Positions 24,182-33,500 of a DNA stretch of 64,000 nucleotides are shown piece after piece. Within the stretch, counting starts at the first letter, position 1, and each line of letters starts with the position of its first letter. The notes under the pieces were generated by a model, which saw only the letters and a program-made list of their open reading frames with translations, made no database searches and was not told the origin of the DNA. The stretch comes from Mikania micrantha (Eukaryota > Streptophyta > Magnoliopsida > Asterales > Asteraceae), in assembly GCA_009363875.1 (NCBI GenBank), contig CM018697.1, forward strand, positions 52,655,484-52,719,483, in the 5' to 3' direction. The position numbers and the translations under genes were made by a program.

Positions 24182-25495
24182 ATGATCTATTATCAGGAAC
24201 GTGTATGGATTCCTGCTGTAGATGAACTGCGAAAACTTATCTTCAATGAGGCACACAAGACTAAATACCCTGTTCATCCAGGCGCTGATAAAATGTACCA
24301 AGATTTGCGTGGATTCTATTGGTGGCCTGGAATGAAGAAAGACATAGCCGAATACTTCGTCAATGTCTAACGTGTGCGAAGGTAGAGGTGGAACACCAGA
24401 GACCGTCAGGTTTACTGGAACAGCCTTAGATTCCGCTCTGGAAGTGGGAACAAATAGCTATGGATTTAATTACCAAGCTACCCCGCACTTCCAGTGGTCA
24501 TGATACGATATGGGTGATCATTGATCGTTTAACAAAATCTGCTCACTTCTTGCCTATGCGTGAGACTTTCACGATGGATAAATTGGCAAGATTATACATC
24601 AATGAGATAGTGGTACACCACGGTGTGCCATTGTCTATTATCTCTGATAGAGACAGCAGATTCACATCAAGGTGCTGGCAATCACTGCAGAAGTCACTAG
24701 GGACACAGTTAAATCTGAGTACAGCTTATCATCCACAAACGGATGGTCAAAGCGAACGTACTATTCAAACCCTAGAGGATATGTTAAGAACCTGCGTGTT
24801 GGATTTCGGTGGAAATTGGGATTCTCATTTGCCACTGATCGAGTTCTCCTACAATAATAGTTATCACAGCAGCATCGGATGTGCACCATTCGAGGCTCTC
24901 TATGGCCGGAAATGTCGATCACCGATCTGCTGGACTGAAATTGGAGACAATCGAATAACTGGGCCAGAACTTATTCAGGAAACCACTAACAAGATAGCTC
25001 AGATTCAAAGAAGACTACAAGCTACAAGGAGCAGACAAAAGAGTTACGCCGACAAACGGCGCAAGCCGTTGGAATTCCAAATGGGAGACCATGTAATGTT
25101 GAAAGTATCCCCATGGAAAGGCGTGGTACGCTTTGGAACGAAAGGCAAATTAGCACCACGATACGTGGGACCGTTCGAGATCATTGAACGAATTGGCCCT
25201 GTGGCGTATAGACTGAGATTACCTGATGAACTCAGTGGTGTGCATGACGTGTTTCATGTCTCAAACCTAAAGAAATGCCTTGCTGACGAGTCTATCGCCG
25301 TTCCAATTGAAGAAATTCAAGTCGATGAACAGTTACAGTTCATTGAAGAACCTTTGGAGATTATGGATCACAAAGTTAAACAACTGAGACGAATCCGTAT
25401 TCCCATTGTAAAGGTTCGATGGAACTCAAGACGCGGACCCGAATTTACTTGGGAACGCGAAGATCACATGAAGTTAAAGTATCCCCAACTGTTTG
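24182..25495 (+). pseudogene. E4 integrase and chromodomain (frameshift, stop, then cut by E5)
   Basis: The zinc region reads E-A-H-K-T-K-Y-P-V-H-P-G and W-W-P-G-M-K-K-D, then shifts frame near 24355 (ACTTCGTC for ACGTCGGTC). The following segment has TAG for GAG at about 24426. From 24460 the frame is open: M-D-L-I-T-K-L-P, S-D-R-D-S-R-F, T-D-G-Q-S-E-R-T, the GPF region and a chromodomain ending W-E-R-E-D-H-M-K-L-K-Y-P-Q-L-F. E5 is inserted in the codons after L-F. The original tail (E-E-E-A-V-P-D-N-N-S, stop) is found at 38707-38740. Confidence 0.9.
25491..25495. repeat. Target-site duplication of E5 (GTTTG, left copy)
   Basis: GTTTG recurs at 38704-38708. Joining across E5 restores the E4 pol tail, which matches E1 at 17446-17480. 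Confidence 0.95.
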
Positions 25496-25806
25496 TGTAA
25501 CATCACTGTACTTTCAGTTGTCCGTACGTCCGTACATCCGTACGATGGTACTGTTACCACTGGAGATTTATTTATTATGAATGATTATGGAATTATTGAT
25601 TGACATTACTGATATTATCACTGTTACTGGTATACATGATTATAGCATATTTATTATACGCATAAACCACGGGAAGTTTAGTTGTAACTCAACTAAACAG
25701 ACCCGTAGTGTTTATCGCAGTTATTTATTACTGATGATGAAGGATTGTTGGCTGAGATTGGAATGAGGTTAGAATTGGAAGTTTGGTTGAGTCTGGTTAC
25801 TAAACG

Positions 25807-25935
25807 TAGTCAAGGACCCATGGTCATGGTTTATCGAAATAGCGGTGGGACGGTGGCTAGGGCAATTGCGACTGACCCTTACATATGCCCTATACATATG
25901 CATATTTCGGTCTATCATGGATGTGTCAGTGACTA
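25807..25935 (+). repeat. Fold-back module M5 (E5 5' LTR)
   Basis: Outer TAGTCA / TGACTA and inner TCGAAATA / TATTTCGG arms enclose GGTGGGACGGTGGCTAGGGC ... GCCCTATACATATGC. In the apical part CAGT-TGCG-ACTG or a near variant can form a small hairpin. This copy has CAATTGCGACTG; the 3' LTR copy has CAGTTGCGACTG. Confidence 0.8.
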
Positions 25936-26069
25936 GGGTTTAGTGGGATTTTGGTTTGGGAAATGATAATATTAATGTATTAAATAATGGGAATAATAAA
26001 TACGCGATGTGAGGTTACGGTCATTATTTAAACGCGAGTATTGATTCAGAAATATTAACTTAATAATGT

Positions 26070-26200
26070 ATTCGCGTGGGTGACGATTCACACGAATATA
26101 ATTATTAAGAATAATATATTGAAACGATATTCATAAATAGTAATTCAAATCGAAATACGGTACGAGCATCGGATTCGCAAAGGTGACGATCTTTACGAAT
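26070..26200 (+). promoter_or_regulatory. Pair of GGTGACGAT hairpins in E5 U3
   Basis: Copy 1 has arms ATTCGCGTG / CACACGAAT. Copy 2 has arms ATTCGCAAA / TTTACGAAT. Both enclose the same core GGTGACGAT, which contains TGACG, the core bound by plant TGA-type bZIP factors. The arms differ between copies yet stay mostly complementary. Confidence 0.6.
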
Positions 26201-26517
26201 ACGTACGCGAGTAACGCGTTTCGACGAGATAATTAAATATTATCAAACGATATTAATCCAATAAACGGAAACTAAAAACGTTTATTAGGAATCACAACCT
26301 GAGATGTTTTCGAATAAATTAATTTATTTAAATAATTATTTAACGAAAACGAAACGGAATTTATTTTACGAAACAATTTATTTAAGTTTATGTTAATCAA
26401 ACAAAACAAATTTATTTAAAGTAGGTTATTGTTTTAAATATGTTACGTTAGAAAACCGAGCATTTTATTTATTAATATCGCGATAAAAACGAGATCGGGC
26501 AGTGGGGTACTACACGC

Positions 26518-26575
26518 GATAAAAGGAAGACTTCTCTTCCTTTTCTCTCATTATCTCTACATACACTCTCTCTCT
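26518..26575 (+). promoter_or_regulatory. E5 core promoter candidate
   Basis: GATAAAAGG, a TATA-like box, is followed by a pyrimidine-rich stretch (CTTCTCTTCCTTTTCTCTC and CTCTCTCTC), typical of plant start regions. The same arrangement lies at 36184 in the 3' LTR. The U3/R border is inferred to be near 26540-26580. Confidence 0.55.
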
Positions 26576-28153
26576 AATTTCACCACAAAACACACACACA
26601 ACTTCTCTCTACGATTTCGAGCTCGTTTCTTGGTGGATTCGCGAGATCTTGGTGTCCACGCGTTCGGGTGAACTGGAGCTACAAGGAGATACAAGAAAAT
26701 CTCACGTTTGACCGTCAAATCGAGGTAAATCTAGCCTTATGTTTTCGGTTTTGTTATTGGGTCGTGAATATTGTGCTTGTTGTAGTTATAATTTGATAAA
26801 TCCTTTGTAAAACACTAAAACGAGATTATAGGATTGTATAGAAGCTTTGTATGGTCATGGATTAACAGGAGCTCGAGGATGATGAAGAGGAGATAACAGG
26901 TTCGCGGCCAGCAGGGGGACGAACCTTTGGCCGAACCTTAGGAACCCCACGAACCTTGCTGAGCAAGTTTGAGAGGAACGAACCATGTAGTAGCTGCACG
27001 AACCTTCTGGGCGGAGCAGAAGGGGTGGCGAACTCTTAGCCACGAACCCTTAGCCACAAGCCCTGTCCAGCGAACCCTCTCACTTTGGCGAACCATATAG
27101 GCTGCGAACCCATGGATCAACGAACCTTGTTGGGGCGAACTAGGGAGCCCACGAATCATGCTTATCTGCTGGCCGAACCCTAGCCAATTTCCTTACACGA
27201 ACCATGGCCAGCTGAAGCTTAGTAACACCGAACCCACGGCCATCCTGGCTGCGAACCTTGAGGCTAAATGGGCCGAACCTTGGCTGGGTTTTGCCAAGGG
27301 TTCGCTGCCCACAAGGGGGATTTGTTCTATCTTCGTTTAATTAAGAGATTAAGGACCGATAAACGACATGCTTAGATAGATATATGTATATACATGTACA
27401 TGCATGCATGAGCACATCCAACCACCACCTTTTCTCTCTCTAGACATAAGTTCTTCAAAAACTATGAACTTCACATGTATAGAAATTGGAAAGACAAGGC
27501 TAATGCTTTATTTAGATACTTTAAATACACTTTTAGTTAATTAAGAGGATATAATGAATTAAATTATGATGGTGGTTAGCATGGAGGCATGCATGTGAGT
27601 ATATGTATGGTTGATAGGATCATTATCCTAACATGTATCTATTTATGAGTCCTTACCAAGGACTTTAAGATCTCTCATCACTTGATAATATTAAAAGAGG
27701 TACCATGTAAGTTAAACTTTGAGACTAATGCTAATAAAACTCTAAGGGTAACAACTTGACTTGAATAAGAATCTAAGTTAAAACAACATTGTGATTCTGA
27801 GTAAAAACTTACGACTAACTAATTAGAAATTCTACTCACATACTTATGAGCATGAAAACACACCTCATTACAGATTGTTGAGTTGGTCTTGAGTTTGCAT
27901 ACGCGAGCGCGCATAACACGAGAACACATAATCTAAGGACTTCAGGTGAGTTCTCATAACCTCCCTTTCTTTAAACTGTTTTAGTTTTAAAACCCGGAGG
28001 TGGAACATGTATACCGGTTTAAATATTATTTTGATAACACAAGGATAATACCTGTTTATCATTATGATATTCATATTATGGATTATCACTGATTTTTCAT
28101 TATTATTTATCCGTGTAAATATTGTTATTGATTTCGGTCAATAACAAAGATTA

Positions 28154-28320
28154 CATGTATTGTCACGTGGATGAGTTCCACATCCGTGAATCATTGCCTT
28201 TGACTTCGGTTGATTGCTTTGACTTCATGTATTGTCACGTGGATGAGTTCCACATCCGTGAATCATTGCTTTTGACTTCGGTTAAATGCTTTGGATTCAT
28301 GTATTGTCACGTGGTTAGCG
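28154..28320 (+). repeat. 72-bp tandem repeat in E5 5' LTR
   Basis: Units start at 28154, 28226 and 28298 with CATGTATTGTCACGTGG; the third is partial. Each full unit holds a short inverted motif around TGGATGAGTTCCACATCC. It lies inside candidate intron 2 and is repeated at 37819-37985. Confidence 0.85.
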
Positions 28321-29041
28321 ACCACTCCATGATTCATGTATCTAACTCATGTTAAATACGTAAGGAATCATGTATAGTCACGAACATTGATTGAGAATAT
28401 GATTGATTGAGTTTGGTTGATTTGTTGTGGATTGATTGCCTATATTTGATTATGATTATTTGTGATTGGCTATGATTGATTTGGTTATGTGGTTATGTGA
28501 TTGTGTACGTGTTTGGTTGTTGAGTTGATGGATGTGTGTTGGATTATCTCATACAGGTATTCATATGGATTTTCTCAAGAAGATCATAAGTTTTATACTC
28601 GTTTTAAAACAAAGCATTTTATAAAACCCCTTTTAAGTATAAACTTTCAAACTCATTTTTACTAAAACATTTTTGAATATAAAAACTTATGATTACTCAC
28701 CAACTACTTTTGTAGTTGACACTTGATTTCTTACATGTTTCAGGTGAAGGAGACAAGTAGGATGAAGAGGATGATCTCTTCTATTTTGGACATCATCATC
28801 ATATAGGATTCTCGGACTTAGTTAATTAACTAAATTTCTGGCGATTAGAGTTTAGTTAGTTTAACTAAATCTTTTGTGTATTTGATGTATTTGATTCATG
28901 ATGAACATGATTTTTGTGTAATTATTGTGGTTGATTAAATGATATATGATGACATGATTTAGATGCCCATGAGCTTGTGAACAATCTATACATCCCTCGT
29001 GGCATCCCGATGATTCCGCCGTCGGTCGGGGTGTTACAGAT

Positions 29042-29059
29042 TGGTATCAGAGCCTGGGT
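29042..29059 (+). other. E5 primer-binding site (initiator tRNA-Met)
   Basis: TGGTATCAGAGCCTGGGT starts three bases after the LTR end and is complementary to initiator tRNA-Met. Confidence 0.92.
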
Positions 29060-29261
29060 TATAGGGAATTAGGTTACTAGAAATGGTTGACCTAGTCTAT
29101 AACCATAGGATACCCTAGTATGAATTAAATTCATACACTAGTTAGTATATTCAGGATTTCATGCTTATGTGTTTATTACATGTTAATTGAAACCCTGTTA
29201 TACATCTGATATAAATATGCTGATTTTAAATTTCTTGCTTACGTGTGCCCTAATGATTCGA

Positions 29262-29378
29262 TAAGGACATGCACGTGGTGTATCGTAAAGGTGGTGGGAC
29301 GTTGGCTAGGGCAGTTGCGACTGACCCTTACATATGCCCTATATATATACCATTTACGGTACATTAGGTGGATGTCAG
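29262..29378 (+). repeat. Fold-back module M7 (E5 leader copy 1)
   Basis: Arms GTATCGTAAA / TTTACGGTAC (one G-T pair) enclose GGTGGTGGGACGTTGGCTAG ... TATGCCCTATATATATACC. The inner stem is TAGGGCA / TGCCCTA, with the small AGT-TGCG-ACT hairpin within. Confidence 0.82.
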
Positions 29379-29492
29379 TATTGAAGAATGTGGGAACTAC
29401 CCGTTTGGGAAATTACTTGCTTAGGAAATAAATTGTTTATGAATTATTTGCTTTAGGAATTATCTGTTTATATTGTAAACACCAGACAAGGA

Positions 29493-29610
29493 CATACTCG
29501 TGGCATACTACAAAGGTGGTGGGACGGTGGCTGGGGCAGTTGCGACTGACCCCTACATATGCCCTATACATATACCATTTGTAGTATATCGGGGGTCTGT
29601 CAGTGTCAGG
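29493..29610 (+). repeat. Fold-back module M8 (E5 leader copy 2)
   Basis: Arms ATACTACAAA (29505-29514) and TTTGTAGTAT (29578-29587) are a perfect 10-bp inverted repeat, different in sequence from M7's arms. The same apical domain is present. Confidence 0.85.
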
Positions 29611-30206
29611 AACTTAGGATATTACTAGGAATTATTGTGAGATGGATGTTGATGGTCTGTTGGTTAAGGCTGGTTTGGAATGACACTTTGGATGATCACA
29701 CTTGATAAACACTTATAAACTCCCTTATAAAAACATACGGATTGGACACGTAGGGTGCATAGGATTAATGAACGATATGAGCGATTAGTGATGGAATATG
29801 GACTTGGGTGATGATATAGACACTTGATGATAATATAAACGCATAGTGATGATACTAACGCTTAGTGATGGTATGGACACTTGATGAGAATAAACTATAG
29901 GGAGGATATGAACACTTAGTGACAATAAGAGCACTTTGTGATGATATGAACCCTCATTGATGAGTTTGACATTGAGAGTGACATTGATTTAGTGAACTTA
30001 GACAGTTAGAGGAACCTTAATGTCAGGTGAACTTAGACATTAGGTGAGTTTAGGAATAGGTAAGCCTACATGTCAGGTGAACTTAGACATTAGGCGAACC
30101 TAACTGTCCAAGGGAACTAGAGATCACTTCACTCAAAATTATCCTACTAAGGATAAGGTTTGTGAAGTGAGAATTATGGTGAAATGCATGACACACTCTA
30201 CACACT

Positions 30207-30325
30207 AACAAGGGCATAATCGTGGTGCAATGGAACGGTGGTGGGACGGTGTAGGGGAGATTGCGATCTACCTCTGCATATGCCCTATATATAAGCCTGT
30301 TGCATTGCATTGGGAGGTTGTCAGT
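30207..30325 (+). repeat. Fold-back module M9 (E5 leader copy 3)
   Basis: Arms TGCAATG / CATTGCA enclose the conserved GGTGGTGGGACGGTG and GCCCTATATATAAGC. The small apical hairpin is AGAT-TGCG-ATCT instead of AGT-TGCG-ACT, a compensatory change. Confidence 0.82.
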
Positions 30326-30564
30326 GTTAGTATAGGGTGAAGGATGTATAGGACTTAGGAATACTTAGTTAACACTAGTTATGACCAACCAGGACACTTA
30401 GAATAATATTAGGGAAATTTATAGGCACTATGAGTTTAATAACAGATAGGAAATAAACATAATTCCTATATGTAATCCTAACTGTTTAAACGAACTCATT
30501 TGACCATTGTTTGTATAACTTACGTTGTAAACGGTAGTAACATGTTTCTATTTCCTTCAGAAAC

Positions 30565-33500
30565 ATGCCGCCTCGCCGTCACAACGAAGATGACTCGAAC
30601 AATGGGGATGCTAACAACAGTAATGCCAACTCCGGCATACAAGAGTTAGCTACACTTATTTCTGGATTGGTGAGCCAACTGACTCAGGCTAACCAGAACA
30701 TTAACCAAAATCGAGGTGGTGCAAACCAGACAACTTGCACATTCAAACACTTCAATTCCTGCAATCCCCTGAAATTTACGGGTGCTGAATCAGCCACTGG
30801 TCTGCTGCAGTGGTTCGAGAGTATGGAGAACACCTTCATCAACAGCGAATGTCCCGAAAATCTGAAAGTTCGCTATGCCACCAGTGTTTTCCAAAAGAGA
30901 GCACTGACTTGGTGGAACGGGGAGAAGCGAACTAGGGGAGTGGATGCTGCACTCGCATTGACGTGGACTGAGGTCAAGAACTTGATGACCACTGAATTCT
31001 GTCCTCGAAGCGAGATGAGGAAACTGGAGACTGAGTTCTGGGAACTCAAACAAGATAGTGGCGAGAACGTCATCTATAACACTCAGTTTCATGAGTATAG
31101 TTTACTGGTACCTCATCTGGTGACACCTTTGGAGAGAGCAATTGAGAAGTATATCGGTGGGCTGCCGGTACAGATTCAGGATACAGTCTACGGGAGCAAT
31201 CCCAAAACACTAGAGGCTGCGATCCGTCTATCTGCAACTCTTACTGATAATCACGTGAAGAATGGAACACTTACTCGGAAGGGACACAAGAAGACTGACA
31301 CCAAGACTACTGCAAAGGAAGTCAAAACTGAAGTCAAGTCTGAAGCCGCTAGTTCATCGAAGAGTAACAACAAGAAGAGGAAGACCAGAAACTTCATGGT
31401 CACTGCTCCTGCTGCCAAATCTGTGCAGCAATCCTCAAACAATTCAACTGCCAGGAATTTCATTGGGAACACTCCTCAGTGTAATACCTGCCGATATCAT
31501 CACGCACCAAATTTGCCATGTCGCGTCTGCAACAACTGCGGCAAGTTCGGTCATTTTGCTAACGTCTGTAGGAGTGCACCGCAAGCACAAAGGATGCAAC
31601 ATGCACCGCTTGCACTGCCAGCTCCTCATGCACAACCTATTCCTGCTGTACCCATTCGCCAGGTACCTCAAGCACAGGCAAGAGCCTGTTATGAATGTGG
31701 TGAAGTGGGTCACTTCAGAAATCAGTGCCCAAAGTTGACTGGAAATAATCAGAGGGTGGCAAGAGGCCGGGCTTTTCAACTGAATGCTCCAGCTGCTCAA
31801 GCCAACCAGGATGTGGTCAACGGTACATTTCTGATCAACAACTCTTATGCATCTGTCTTATTTGATTCTGGTGCCGATAGGAGTTTCGTTTCATATGATT
31901 TTGAATGCTTGCTTGGTAGAACACGTACATACTTAGATAAACCGTTCAATGTGGAGGTGGCTGACGGAAACACTATTGATATTGACACTATTATCGTTGG
32001 ATGTACGGTGAACTTAAATGATCACGTTTTCCCAATTGATCTCATACCTATGCATCTTGGTAGCTTCGATGTTATCATAGGCATGGATTGGTTAGCCACC
32101 CACAGAGCGGAGATTGTTTGTCATGAGAAATATATTCGTATTCCTTTACCTTCGGGTGAAACCTTGAGAATATTTGGAGAAACTGCTAGCAAAGGTCTTA
32201 AGCTGATGTCATGCACTAAAGCACATAAGTACCTTAGGAAGAAATGTATAGCCTTCTTAGCACACATTGTGGAGAAGAAAGAGAAAGAAAAGAGAATTGA
32301 AGATGTTCCGGTGATACGAGATTTTCCAGAAGTTTTTCCAGACGATTTACCGGGTCTTCCACCAGAACGCCAAGTTGAGTTCCGGATCGATTTAGTACCT
32401 GGTGCGAACCCAGTAGCCAAAGCTCCCTACAGACTTGCGCCTTCGGAGTTGCAAGAATTGGCGAGCCAACTGCAAGAACTTACCGATAAAGGATTCATTC
32501 GCCCGAGCCATTCGCCATGGGGTGCACCGGTCCTGTTTGTCAAGAAGAAGGACGGGTCATTCCGAATGTGCATCGACTACCGCGAGTTGAACAAACTTAC
32601 AATCAAGAATCGATATCCACTGCCGCGTATCGATGATCTCTTCGATCAGCTTCAAGGCTCGGCATGGTTTTCAAAGATCGATCTTAGGTCTGGGTATCAT
32701 CAGCTTCGCGTACATGATGATGATATTCCCAAGACAGCTTTTAGAACCAGATATGGCCATTATGAATTTTTGGTAATGCCTTTCGGCCTTACCAATGCAC
32801 CTGCGGTTTTCATGGACCTCATGAACCGAGTTTGCAGGCCATACTTGGATAAATTTGTGATAGTATTCATTGATGATATTCTGATCTACTCAAAGACTAA
32901 GGAAGAACACGAGAAACACCTTAAGTTGGTTTTGGAGATCCTAAGAGAGGAGCGGCTGTATGCCAAATTCTCTAAATGTGAATTTTGGCTTAAAGAAGTT
33001 CAATTCTTGGGACACATAGTCAACGAATACGGTGTTCACGTGGATCCTGCAAAGATTGATGCTGTGAAGAATTGGAGTACGCCGAAGACACCGACGGAGG
33101 TTCGATCGTTTCTTGGACTTGCCGGTTATTATCGGCGGTTCATATCGAACTTCTCCAGGATTGCTGTCCCTCTCACTGCTTTGACTCAGAAGAATAGGCC
33201 ATATGAGTGGGGACCAAAGCAAGAAGAGGCATTTCAGACCTTGAAGCAGAAACTTTGTGATGCTCCTGTTTTGACACTGCCTGATGGAAATGATGATTTT
33301 GTGGTTTATTGTGATGCATCCAACTTAGGTCTCGGTTGTGTTCTCATGCAACGGGGAAAGGTTGTGGCTTATGCATCAAGACAATTGAAGATTCACGAAA
33401 AGAACTACACCACACACGACTTGGAACTTGGCGCAGTCGTGTTTGCTTTGAAGATATGGAGACACTATCTTTATGGCACCAAGTGTGTAGTGTTCACTGA

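Larger units (their letters stand above)
21330..25495 (+). mobile_element. E4: decayed Tekay-type element, left visible part
   Basis: Starts mid-gag, right at the CA end of E1's 3' LTR. Its own 5' LTR, primer site and gag start must lie left of E1. It is cut at 25495 by E5 and resumes at 38704. It belongs to the same family as E1. Its right edge (42634) is the CA end of a 3860-bp LTR, followed by a minus-strand LTR fragment. Confidence 0.92.
25496..29038 (+). repeat. E5 5' LTR
   Basis: 3543 bp, TGTAACATCACTG to GGGGTGTTACA. Contents in order: fold-back M5 (25807-25935), U3 hairpins GGTGACGAT (26070-26098, 26173-26200), a TATA-like box (26518-26526), a CT-rich start region, candidate intron 1 (26725-26868), a CGAACC cluster (26900-27310), candidate intron 2 (27946-28743) and a 72-bp tandem repeat (28154-28320). 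Confidence 0.97.
29060..30564 (+). other. E5 untranslated leader with three fold-back modules
   Basis: 1.5 kb without a convincing ORF. It contains modules M7 (29262-29378), M8 (29493-29610) and M9 (30207-30325), each opened by AAGGACAT or AAGGGCAT plus CGTGG and closed by TGTCAGT. Between M8 and M9 are degenerate repeats of CTTAGTGATGATA / ACACTTGATGA (about 29780-29960) and of AACTTAGACATTAGG (about 29995-30110). Because it lies between primer site and gag, it would be part of the genomic RNA, where packaging or dimerisation signals usually sit. Confidence 0.75.

Noticed and set aside
25731..25745. CTGATGA hammerhead-ribozyme core motif in the E5 LTR
   Set aside because: No matching GAAA core and stems II/III around it; a chance 7-mer.
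28154..28320. Regular direct repeats resembling a CRISPR array
   Set aside because: Tandem units without unique spacers, inside a plant LTR; CRISPR is not expected here.
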